From: Sphingomicrobium arenosum
GTDB lineage: Bacteria; Pseudomonadota; Alphaproteobacteria; Sphingomonadales; Sphingomonadaceae
Direction of reading: 5' to 3'
Assembly: GCF_026157085.1 (NCBI RefSeq)
Contig: NZ_JANPVN010000001.1
Location: 1,736,001-1,800,000 of the forward strand
DNA: 64,000 bases
A program made the translations under genes and the position numbers. The first letter of the stretch is position 1. Each line of letters opens with the position of its first letter. Of the stretch, positions 24,068-31,791 are shown one piece after another. The notes under the pieces were generated by a model. That model ran no database searches and was not told the origin of the DNA. It was given only the letters and a program-made list of their open reading frames with translations.

Positions 24068-25243
24068 ATGAGCGGGCATTTTCCCCATGGCACCGAGCGG
24101 CCGATGCTCTTCGTGCCGCTCGGCGACGGCGCGATCAGCCCGTTCGGCCTCAAGCCGCGCATGCGCGCCTATCGCGTTGCCGCGATGATGGGGCTCGAGG
24201 CGGCGGGCGAGGATGCGCTGCGCGAGGATGGGGCCCGCCCGGTGATGATCCAGCATGGCGGCCATGCGGTCAGTCCCGGCTGGATCGACTATCTGCGCCG
24301 CCGTCCCGGTCATGTGCTGTGCTATCGCGGCACCGCCGTGCTCGCCCATGCCAGCCGACCCGGCGAGCGGATCGAGGCGCAGCGGCTGATCGGCGGCGAG
24401 GGTGGCAAGGCGTCGGTCATGACGCTGATCCAGGCCGAGGATGTCGACCTTGCCGCCATCGACCAGCGTCACCGTCCCTTCATCGCGCCATTGGGAGAGG
24501 AGGCCGATTGCGAGGCCATCGAGCGCGCGCTCTATGGCGCCGCGACCCCGCGCGTGTCCGATCTCATCAGCCTGACGGTCATGCGCCCGATCGGTTTCCA
24601 GCTGACCCGCGCCGCCGCACGTGCCGGCCTGACCGCCAATCGCGTCACCTTCCTTGCCGCGCTGTTCGCGCTGGCGGCGTTCGCATTTTTCTGGATCGGC
24701 AGCTTCGGCCTCGGGCTCCTCGCCGCCATCCTCTTCGCGCTTGCCGACACGATCGACGGCAAGCTCGCCAAGATCACCGGCACGTCCAATCGCTGGGGCC
24801 GTCGCCTCGATCATGCGATCGACATCGCCCATCCGCCCTTATGGTATATCGGCTGGATGAGCGGCCTCGAGCAGGGCGACAAGGCATTGGAGCCGGTTTA
24901 TGCGCTGCTCCTCCTCGCCACCATCGTCGCCGCCTATGTCGCGATCCGGGGCAGCGAGATCTTGTTCGAGCGTCGTTTCCACTTCGCCATGCATTTGTGG
25001 AAGCCCTTCGACAGCCGTTTCCACGCCGTGGCCGCGCGGCGCAACATCAACATCGCGCTGCTGGCGCTGTCGGCCCTTTTGTTGAAGCCCGAATGGGGCA
25101 TCCAGTGGGTCGCCTTCTGGAGCCTCGTCACCGCGATGATCCTCGGCGCCCGTCTTGCCGCCGCGCGAAGCGCGCTGTTCCGCCGCGAAAAAGTCACCAG
25201 CTGGCTCCTTCCCATTCCAGACGAAAGCGATGAGGGCGCATGA
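24068..25243 (+). CDS. CDP-alcohol phosphatidyltransferase with an extra N-terminal domain
   Basis: The C-terminal 220 residues form a CDP-alcohol phosphotransferase: LADTIDGKLAKITGTSNRWG followed by RRLDHAIDIAHPP, the D-x2-D-G-x2-A-[RK]-x8-G-x3-D-x3-D motif with Lys in place of the usual Arg. Several membrane spans follow. Residues 1-170 are a soluble extension (begins FVPLGDGAISPFGLKPRMRA) that I do not recognise; in bifunctional relatives that position holds a nucleotidyltransferase, but no clear motif is seen here. The product could be an unusual phospholipid such as a phosphatidylinositol-type head group. It overlaps the HAD phosphatase gene by ATGA. Confidence 0.85.
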   Translation: MSGHFPHGTERPMLFVPLGDGAISPFGLKPRMRAYRVAAMMGLEAAGEDALREDGARPVMIQHGGHAVSPGWIDYLRRRPGHVLCYRGTAVLAHASRPGERIEAQRLIGGEGGKASVMTLIQAEDVDLAAIDQRHRPFIAPLGEEADCEAIERALYGAATPRVSDLISLTVMRPIGFQLTRAAARAGLTANRVTFLAALFALAAFAFFWIGSFGLGLLAAILFALADTIDGKLAKITGTSNRWGRRLDHAIDIAHPPLWYIGWMSGLEQGDKALEPVYALLLLATIVAAYVAIRGSEILFERRFHFAMHLWKPFDSRFHAVAARRNINIALLALSALLLKPEWGIQWVAFWSLVTAMILGARLAAARSALFRREKVTSWLLPIPDESDEGA

Positions 25244-25908
25244 CCACCGACCTTGCGATCTACGATATGGACAAGACGGTCACGCGCCGTCCGACCTACA
25301 CGCCGTTTCTCCTGCACTGCGCGATGGAGCGGGCACCGTGGCGGCTCGCGCTGCTGCCGCTCGTCGCCTTGTCGCTGCTGGCTTATGGCGTGAAGGCGAT
25401 CGACCGCGCGCGGCTGAAGGAAATCAACCACCGCCTCCTCATCGGCGCGGCGGTGAAGGAGCGCGACCTCGCGGCAGCGGTCGAGAGCTTTGCGAAGAAG
25501 ACGCTGGCGAATAATTTGCGCCCCGGAGCGGTGAAAGCGATCGAGCGCGACAAAGCGGAGGGGCGCAAGGTCGTGATGGCGACCGCTAGCTATCGCTTCT
25601 ATGCCGCCGCGATCGGCGAGGCGCTGGGCTTCGACCATGTCATCGGCACCGGCACGACGGGCGGGGTCGACGACATGATCCACGCCAAGATCGACGGCTA
25701 CAACTGCTATGGCGCGGCCAAGCTGACGATGATCGAGCAGTGGCTCGAAGAGGCGGGCCTCACCCGCGCGCATGTGCGCTTCTATTCCGACCACAATAGC
25801 GACGCCTTCGCCTTCGAATGGTCGGACGAGGCGGTCGCGGTTAACCCCGACGAGGAGCTGATGCGCATCGCCGCGGTGCGGGGCTATTTGGTGGAGGATT
25901 GGGGGTAG
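25240..25908 (+). CDS. HAD-IB family phosphatase
   Basis: A 222-residue HAD hydrolase. Motif I is IYDMDKTVTRR (nucleophile Asp9, acid Asp11), motif II is in VVMATASYRFYA, and the metal-binding motif IV in VRFYSDHNSDAFAFEWSDEA. A hydrophobic cap segment (WRLALLPLVALSLLAYGVKA, about 32-51) may touch the membrane. HAD-IB phosphatases include PgpC and SerB-like enzymes. The ATGA overlap with the CDP-alcohol phosphotransferase suggests it removes the phosphate from that enzyme's product, as PGP phosphatase does after PgsA. This pairing is inference from context. Confidence 0.87.
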   Translation: MTTDLAIYDMDKTVTRRPTYTPFLLHCAMERAPWRLALLPLVALSLLAYGVKAIDRARLKEINHRLLIGAAVKERDLAAAVESFAKKTLANNLRPGAVKAIERDKAEGRKVVMATASYRFYAAAIGEALGFDHVIGTGTTGGVDDMIHAKIDGYNCYGAAKLTMIEQWLEEAGLTRAHVRFYSDHNSDAFAFEWSDEAVAVNPDEELMRIAAVRGYLVEDWG

Positions 25909-25916
25909 CGCAAAGT

Positions 25917-26031
25917 GGGGTCGGGGCGGCCCGACCCCGTCGGTCCTGTCGCGCCGAAGCGCGCAGGCCGTCCGCGGCTGATCCTCTCTTCGACACAGGG
26001 CGGACGACGCTGGCGCGTCGCTCGCCCTGTG
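25917..26031. repeat. two GC-rich hairpins between convergent genes
   Basis: GGGGTCGGG (25917-25925) pairs with CCCGACCCC (25930-25938) over a GCGG loop. A second hairpin pairs CACAGGGCG (25994-26002) with CGCCCTGTG (26023-26031), with further GACG/CGTC pairing inside. They fill the 131-bp gap between the stops of the HAD gene (plus) and the PLP-enzyme gene (minus) and probably end both transcripts, though no T-run follows either. Confidence 0.6.
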
Positions 26032-26039
26032 CTCGGGGA

Positions 26040-27314
26040 TCAGACCTGGCTCAACGCATTTTCGAAGTCGGCGATGAGATCCTCGGCCTTCTCGATGCCG
26101 ATCGAGATGCGCACGAGATTGTCGGTGATGTGGAGCTGCTTGCGCCGCTCCTCGGGCACCGACAGATGCGTCATCGCGGCGGGCGCGGAGGCGAGCGTCT
26201 CGGTGCCGCCGAGGCTGACCGCGAGCTTGGCGATCTTCAAGCCATCGAGGAAGGCGAATGCCTCCTTCTCGCCGCCCTTCAGGTAGAGCGAGAAGGTCGA
26301 GCCCGCGCCAAGTTCGTGGCGGTCGTAAATGTCGCGCTGGCGGCTGCCCTCTGGCAGAAAGCCGAGATAGCCGACGCGCTCGACCTTGGGGTGGTCGCGA
26401 AGGAAGGCGCACACCTTGGCGGCATTCTCGCCCGCGCGGCTCATGCGCAGTTCCAAGGTCTCGAGGCTGCGCATCAGCATCCAGGCGGTGTTGGCATCGC
26501 AGATGCCGCCCAGCGTGTTGCGCATCGGGCGGATCTGGTTGATCAGCGCCTGCTTGCCGGTGATGCCGCCCGCGACGAGGTCCGAATGGCCGCCGACATA
26601 TTTGGTGAGGCTGTAGACGCTGAGGTCGGCGCCATGCGCCTGCGGCTTGGACCAGAGGGGCCCCAAGAAGGTGTTGTCGATCGCCACCGGGGGCTTGTCG
26701 TCGGCGCCGAAGGCCGCATCGACTGCGGCGCGAACCGCCTGCACGTCGACCAGCGCATTGGTCGGGTTGGCCGGGCTTTCGAGATAGACCATCGCGACCT
26801 TGCCGCCCTTGTCGGCCGCCATCGCCTTGGCTTTCTCGAGCGTGGCGTCGATTTCCTCGCGCGTGGCCGAGGCTTCGAAGTCGATATGCTGGACCCCGAA
26901 CTGCGCCATGATCTTCATGATCACGCTTTCGGTTGCCGCATAGAGCGGACCCGACATGACGATCACGTCATTGGGGCGCGCGAAGGAGAACATCAGCAGC
27001 GCGATGGCGGTCATGCCCGAGGAGAAGACAAGCGCGTCGTCGGCATCTTCCCACAAAGCGAGGCGATCCTCGAGGATTTCCTGGTTGGGATTGTTGAAGC
27101 GCGCATAGACGAGCCCGTCCATCCCGCCGCCCGGACGCTTGCCGGTGATACCCTCGAAGAAATGCTTGCCGTCCGCGGCCTTGTTGAAGACGTAGGTCGA
27201 AGTGTGGAAGATCGGGGCCTTGAGGCTCTGTTCCGATAATTTGGGATCGAAGCCATAGCCCATCATGAGCGTGGCGGGGTCGAGCGGGTGGTTCCCGATC
27301 TTGCGGTCTTTCAC
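26040..27314 (-). CDS. cystathionine gamma-synthase-family PLP enzyme
   Basis: PLP enzyme of the Cys/Met metabolism family, 424 residues. Cofactor features: YARFNNPNQEILEDRLALWE, FSSGMTAIALLMFSFARPND, GPLYAATESVI, AIDNTFLGPLWSKPQAHGAD and the Schiff-base lysine in SVYSLTKYVGGHSDLVAGGI. The family covers cystathionine gamma-synthase, O-acetylhomoserine sulfhydrylase and methionine gamma-lyase; which reaction applies cannot be read here. The start is a GTG with AGGAGAG well placed before it. Transcribed convergently with the HAD gene. Confidence 0.87.
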   Translation of the reverse strand: MKDRKIGNHPLDPATLMMGYGFDPKLSEQSLKAPIFHTSTYVFNKAADGKHFFEGITGKRPGGGMDGLVYARFNNPNQEILEDRLALWEDADDALVFSSGMTAIALLMFSFARPNDVIVMSGPLYAATESVIMKIMAQFGVQHIDFEASATREEIDATLEKAKAMAADKGGKVAMVYLESPANPTNALVDVQAVRAAVDAAFGADDKPPVAIDNTFLGPLWSKPQAHGADLSVYSLTKYVGGHSDLVAGGITGKQALINQIRPMRNTLGGICDANTAWMLMRSLETLELRMSRAGENAAKVCAFLRDHPKVERVGYLGFLPEGSRQRDIYDRHELGAGSTFSLYLKGGEKEAFAFLDGLKIAKLAVSLGGTETLASAPAAMTHLSVPEERRKQLHITDNLVRISIGIEKAEDLIADFENALSQV

Positions 27315-27347
27315 TGGGGTCTCTCCTGAAGAAATCTTGGCGGCTGT

Positions 27348-28124
27348 CTAGCGGGCCTCGGGCGCGATGCCAATCAGGCTGATCTGGCGACCATAAGTGG
27401 GCGCGCCTTCGTGGGTGGCGCGACGGAAGCTGTAGAAGCGATCCGGCTGCGCATAAGTGTCCTCGCCCGCCAGCCAGACGGTCCCTACCCCCGCCCCTGC
27501 GAGCCGCGCGGCGACATAGGATTCGAGGTCGAAATGCGGCTTGCCGCTCGCGCCTTCGCGAAAGAAACGGGCGTTGGCGGGGTCTTCCTCAAGGAAGGGC
27601 GCCATGAAGTCCTCGCCCACCTCGTAATTCTTCTGCGCGATACAAGGACCGACAGCGGCGCGGATCCGGCGCGGCTCGGCGCCGAGCCGGATCATCGCGC
27701 CGATGGTCTTGTCTGTGACCCCGCCGATCGCCCCGCGCCAGCCGGCGTGGGCGGCGCCTACGACCCCGGCGTCGGTGTCGGAGAAAAGCACCGGCGCGCA
27801 GTCGGCGGTGACGATGCCCAGCAGCAAGCCCGGCGTGCGCGTCACCACCGCATCGCAGCGCGGACGCTCGCCCTGCGGCCACGCCTCGGTGGCCACGGCG
27901 ACGTCGGGCGAATGCACCTGATAGGGCGCGGCGATGGCGGCGCCCTCGATCAGCGCGTCAGCGGCGCGGCGGCGGTTGGTCGTCACCGCCTGCGGATCGT
28001 CATCGGTGCCAAAGCCGCAGTTGAGCCCCTCGACCGGCGGCTGCGACACGCCGCCGCCACGCCCGAAAAAGCCGTGCGGCACGCCCGCTAGCGGCGGAGC
28101 GGTGACGATATCGAGGCTGCTCAC
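27348..28124 (-). CDS. pgeF: peptidoglycan editing factor PgeF (YfiH/DUF152)
   Basis: Multicopper-oxidase-fold laccase-domain protein; PgeF removes wrongly incorporated L-Ser muropeptides in E. coli. The 258 residues contain the metal triad of the family: His in YQVHSPDV, Cys in TADCAPVLFSD and His in AAHAGWRGAI. GPCIAQKNYEVG is a further signature. The GTG start overlaps the stop of the methyltransferase gene upstream (GTGA). Operon order is lgt, midA-like, pgeF, all minus strand. Confidence 0.93.
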   Translation of the reverse strand: MSSLDIVTAPPLAGVPHGFFGRGGGVSQPPVEGLNCGFGTDDDPQAVTTNRRRAADALIEGAAIAAPYQVHSPDVAVATEAWPQGERPRCDAVVTRTPGLLLGIVTADCAPVLFSDTDAGVVGAAHAGWRGAIGGVTDKTIGAMIRLGAEPRRIRAAVGPCIAQKNYEVGEDFMAPFLEEDPANARFFREGASGKPHFDLESYVAARLAGAGVGTVWLAGEDTYAQPDRFYSFRRATHEGAPTYGRQISLIGIAPEAR

Positions 28125-29104
28125 TGGCCCAGCCCCGCGGGCACCGGCCAGCCGCGATGGTGGATCGCCATGACCTTGAACAGCGTGCCCATCTCCTCTT
28201 CGCCCGAGAGGCGGCGGCGTTGGCCCGCGATTTCCTCGGCGCGCTCGGGGTTCTGCCCCGCCAGCGTCATGGCGCGCGGCCCCAGCCCCAAGGTCTCGAG
28301 AAAGGTCCCCTGGCTGAAGACCCGGCTGGTGCGCGCGCCAGCCGCCTGTGCGGCTGCCGCGAGCGCAACGAAATCGACATGGGTGGTGAGGTCGGCCTCG
28401 CCCGGCGCGCTCAAGGGGTCGACCTTTTCATGGCGCTTGACCGCCTGCAACGTGTCGCGCTGCTCGCCGCCGGCATAGCCATAGTCGATGACGAGCGCGA
28501 CTCCGCCGTGGCGGGCGAGATGATCACCGAGCGCCCCGGCAGCTTGGGTAATGGCGGGACTGTCCTCGCGCGTGACCTCTCCCTCGGGAGCGAAGGCCAG
28601 CGCGCCCGCCTCGTTCAACACGACGCGGCGTTCTTTCTCGCCGACCCATTGGCGGACCGGCAGGGCGTCGAAGAATTCATTGGTAACGCACAGGGTCGGG
28701 CGCGGCGGCAGTTGGTCGATCCGGTCGTGCCAGCGCGCGGTCGGATGGCGTTTTTCCTGCTCGGCGCGAAGCGCGGCGCTGGTCTCGACGAAATGCGGGG
28801 GACCTTTCAGCCCGACGCCGCGCAGCAGCCGCAGCGCGTCGGTTGCCAGCGTGCCGCGCCCCGGCCCCAATTCGGCATAGATCGCGTCGCCATTGCCGCC
28901 CGCGCGCAGGAACACATCGGCGAGGCAGGCCCCTACCATCTCGCCGAACATCTGCGAGATTTCGGGCGCCGTGGTAAAGTCGCCGCCTTTGCCCAAGGGA
29001 TCGCGGCTGGCATAATAATGCGCGTTGGACGCCTCGATATAGTCGGCGACGCTCATCCCGCCCTCTGCGGCAATGCGCGCCTTCAGGTCGGCGGCAAAGC
29101 TCAC
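28121..29104 (-). CDS. MidA/NDUFAF7-type SAM-dependent methyltransferase
   Basis: A 327-residue member of the DUF185/MidA family. Mitochondrial NDUFAF7 methylates an arginine of a complex I subunit; bacterial members are little studied. Family marks: MSVADYIEASNAHYYASRDP, GKGGDFTTAPEISQMFGEMV, the SAM loop YAELGPGRGTLATDALRLL, CVTNEFFDALPVRQWV and VIDYGYAGGEQRDTLQAVKR. The GTG start (29104) overlaps the lgt stop, so the much longer open frame upstream is not used. Coupled to lgt and pgeF. Confidence 0.9.
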   Translation of the reverse strand: MSFAADLKARIAAEGGMSVADYIEASNAHYYASRDPLGKGGDFTTAPEISQMFGEMVGACLADVFLRAGGNGDAIYAELGPGRGTLATDALRLLRGVGLKGPPHFVETSAALRAEQEKRHPTARWHDRIDQLPPRPTLCVTNEFFDALPVRQWVGEKERRVVLNEAGALAFAPEGEVTREDSPAITQAAGALGDHLARHGGVALVIDYGYAGGEQRDTLQAVKRHEKVDPLSAPGEADLTTHVDFVALAAAAQAAGARTSRVFSQGTFLETLGLGPRAMTLAGQNPERAEEIAGQRRRLSGEEEMGTLFKVMAIHHRGWPVPAGLGQ

Positions 29105-30042
29105 GCCACGCTCGTCGACCCGGCGATCGGCTCGACCCGCTGGCGGCGGCCCTTGGCGGTCGCCATGAGATAGACCCCGCCGAGGATCATCGGCACGCTC
29201 AGCCACTGGCCCATCTGCAGTCCGGTCGCCAAGGCGAAGTCCGACAGATGCCGGTCGGCCTCGCGGACATATTCGATGCCGAAGCGGAAGATGCCGTAAA
29301 AGAAGATGAAGGCACCGACGAGCATGCCCGGATAATAGCGCGCCTTGGTCTTCCAGAACATTACCGCGAGAATGGCGAACAGAACCAGCCCCTCGAGCAG
29401 CGCTTCGTAGAGTTGGCTCGGGTGGCGCGGCGGGCCGAGGATGGCGACGCCGTTGACCACTTCGACGAAACGGATCGCCCAAGGCACGTCAGTCACCCCG
29501 CCCCACAATTCGCCGTTGACGAAATTGGCGAGCCGCCCAAGCCCCAGCCCGATCGGCACGCAGCAGGCGACATAATCATGCACGCGCAGCCACTGCAGCT
29601 TGTGCTTCCAGCTGTAGAGCATGATCGCGAGGCTGACCCCGATCACCCCGCCATGAAAACTCATCCCCCCGTCGCGCAGGTTGAGGATGCCGAAGGGCGC
29701 GGGCAGTTCGATCCCGAACATGGTCGTGCCCTGGCTGAGATAGAGCGGCAGGTTGTAGAAGAGGACATAGCCGAGGCGCCCGCCGAGAATGACGCCGAGC
29801 GCGGACCAGAAGACCAGATCGTCGACATGGCGCTCGGCCATCGGCGAGCCTGGCTGTCGAGCCAGCTTGCGGACATACCAATAGCCCGCGAAAATCCCGA
29901 CGATATAGGCCAGGCTATACCATTTGAGTTCGTAGAAGCCGAAGTTCAGCGCGGTGTCCGACAGCCCGAGGTCGGGAAAGGCGGTGTACTGGTCGGCGTC
30001 GATCGTGTCGCTGATCGGCGGAGCGGGCGAAATCGCGGTCAT
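29101..30042 (-). CDS. lgt: prolipoprotein diacylglyceryl transferase
   Basis: Inner-membrane enzyme moving diacylglycerol from phosphatidylglycerol to the lipobox cysteine of prolipoproteins. The 313 residues contain the Lgt signature GLGLGRLANFVNGELWG, the catalytic-region histidine in SFHGGVIGVSLA, and HPSQLYEALLEGL. Seven spans are expected. I use ATG 30042 because AGGGAAG lies before it; the frame continues further upstream but is the shadow of the divergent acyl-CoA synthetase. Only 66 bp separate it from that gene. Confidence 0.96.
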   Translation of the reverse strand: MTAISPAPPISDTIDADQYTAFPDLGLSDTALNFGFYELKWYSLAYIVGIFAGYWYVRKLARQPGSPMAERHVDDLVFWSALGVILGGRLGYVLFYNLPLYLSQGTTMFGIELPAPFGILNLRDGGMSFHGGVIGVSLAIMLYSWKHKLQWLRVHDYVACCVPIGLGLGRLANFVNGELWGGVTDVPWAIRFVEVVNGVAILGPPRHPSQLYEALLEGLVLFAILAVMFWKTKARYYPGMLVGAFIFFYGIFRFGIEYVREADRHLSDFALATGLQMGQWLSVPMILGGVYLMATAKGRRQRVEPIAGSTSVA

Positions 30043-30108
30043 ACTGGCTTCCCTAAGGTGTTTTCGCCTCATAGAGTGGATGGGTCCAAAAAGGCAAAGG
30101 AGAGTTGG

Positions 30109-31770
30109 ATGCCGAGCGTGCTCGATCAGAAATATGAAGCGGTCCTCGCCGCGGTTAGCGGGACGGGGGGACGCATCGTGATCGGGCAGGACGCCGAGGG
30201 GCGTGCGACGGTAGCCAATTTCCCGCCCACGCTGCCGATGTTCTTCATGATGTTCGCGCAGCTTTATGCCGACCACCCCTATGTCATCTCGGGCGATGAA
30301 CGGCTGACGTACGCCGAGATGAACGCGCTGAGCGACCGCATGGCCAAGGGTCTCGTCGCGCGCGGCGTGACCAAGGGCGACCGCGTCGCCATCGCCATGC
30401 GCAACTGCACCAGCTGGATCGCCGCTTATATGGCGACGGTGAAGGCGGGCGGCGTGGCCACGTTGATCAACGGCTGGTGGCGCGAGGAGGAACTGGCGCA
30501 TGCCTTCGAACTGACCGAGCCCAAGCTGATCATCGCCGACGCGCCGCGTGCGGCCATGGCGGAGAAGCTCGGCCATGGCGACATCACGCTCGACGTCGAC
30601 ATCGACCAGCCGGTCGCGGCCGCATTGGCTGCCTTGCTCGAGGCCCCCGAAGACACGGCGTTGCCGACTGTCACGCCCGAGGACGATGCCACCATCCTCT
30701 TCACCTCGGGCTCGACCGGCAAGGCCAAGGGCGCGCTGTCGACCCACGGGCAGGTGGTGCAGGGCACCTACACCTATGTCGTCTCGCTGATGGTGCTGCG
30801 CGGCATCCTCGAGAGCGAGGGCAATCCCGTGCCCGAGCAGATGCGCGCGCTGGTCAGCGTGCCGCTGTTCCACGTCACCGGCGAAGTGCCGGTCATGCTT
30901 ACATCCTATGTCATCGACCGCGCGCTGGTGCTCATGCCCAAATGGGACGCCGAGCTGGCGATGCAGCTGATCGAGAAGGAGAAGGTCACCGTTTTCACCG
31001 GGGTGCCGACCATGGCCTTGGAGTTGATGACGCACCCCAAGAAGGGCGACTACGACCTTTCCAGCCTCGGCGACATCAATTCGGGCGGCGCGGCGCGGCC
31101 TGCCTCGCATTTGAAGCGGCAGGACGACGACCTACCCGGCACCCGCTCGATCCAGGGCTATGGCCTGACCGAAACCAATGCGGTCGGCTGCGGCAATTTC
31201 TGGCAGAATTACAAGGATCGCCCGACCAGCGTGGGCCGACCGCAAATGCCCTTCGTCGAGATCGGCATCTATGGCGATGACGGCAAGATGCTGCCCGCCG
31301 GCCAGAGCGGCGAGATCGCGATCCGCTCGGCCGCCACGATCAAGGGCTATTGGCGAGACGAGGAAGCCACCGAGGCTGCCTATACCGACGAGGGCTATTT
31401 TCGCACCGGCGACATCGGTTACCTCGACGAGGACGGCTACCTCTACATCGTCGACCGGATGAAGAATATCATCATCCGTGGCGGCGAGAATATCGCCGCG
31501 GCCGAGGTCGAGGAAGTGCTCCACACCCATCCCGCCGTAGCCGAGGCCGTCGTGCTCGCCAAGAAGGACGAACGATTGGGCGAAGTACCCTTCGCCATCG
31601 TGTCCTGCCCGCGCGGGGGCTGCGATGCCGAGGGCCTTCGCGTGCATTGCGCCGAGCGGCTCGCCGCCTTCAAGGTCCCCGAGGAGATCGTCATCGCCGA
31701 CACCGCGCTGCCGCGATTGGGCACCGGCAAGATCGACCGCATCGCGCTTGCCAAGCAATATCGCGACTAG
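30109..31770 (+). CDS. acyl-CoA synthetase (class I adenylate-forming enzyme)
   Basis: Activates a carboxylic acid via acyl-AMP to the CoA thioester; 553 residues. The phosphate loop is TILFTSGSTGKAKGALSTHG, the adenylation motif IQGYGLTETNAV, then YFRTGDIGYLDEDGYLYIVD, RMKNIIIRGGENIAAAEVEE and the final catalytic lysine in RLGTGKIDRIALAK. All canonical residues are kept. The chain length of the substrate is not decidable; medium- or long-chain fatty acid is likely. The start is ATG 30109 after AAAGGAGAG. Upstream frame extension belongs to the antisense of lgt. Confidence 0.92.
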   Translation: MPSVLDQKYEAVLAAVSGTGGRIVIGQDAEGRATVANFPPTLPMFFMMFAQLYADHPYVISGDERLTYAEMNALSDRMAKGLVARGVTKGDRVAIAMRNCTSWIAAYMATVKAGGVATLINGWWREEELAHAFELTEPKLIIADAPRAAMAEKLGHGDITLDVDIDQPVAAALAALLEAPEDTALPTVTPEDDATILFTSGSTGKAKGALSTHGQVVQGTYTYVVSLMVLRGILESEGNPVPEQMRALVSVPLFHVTGEVPVMLTSYVIDRALVLMPKWDAELAMQLIEKEKVTVFTGVPTMALELMTHPKKGDYDLSSLGDINSGGAARPASHLKRQDDDLPGTRSIQGYGLTETNAVGCGNFWQNYKDRPTSVGRPQMPFVEIGIYGDDGKMLPAGQSGEIAIRSAATIKGYWRDEEATEAAYTDEGYFRTGDIGYLDEDGYLYIVDRMKNIIIRGGENIAAAEVEEVLHTHPAVAEAVVLAKKDERLGEVPFAIVSCPRGGCDAEGLRVHCAERLAAFKVPEEIVIADTALPRLGTGKIDRIALAKQYRD

Positions 31771-31791
31771 GCTGGTCTTGCGGGGGACAGG

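Noticed and set aside
29248..30108. N-terminal extension of the acyl-CoA synthetase frame
   Set aside because: It runs antisense through lgt. A good ribosome-binding site precedes ATG 30109, where the family homology starts.
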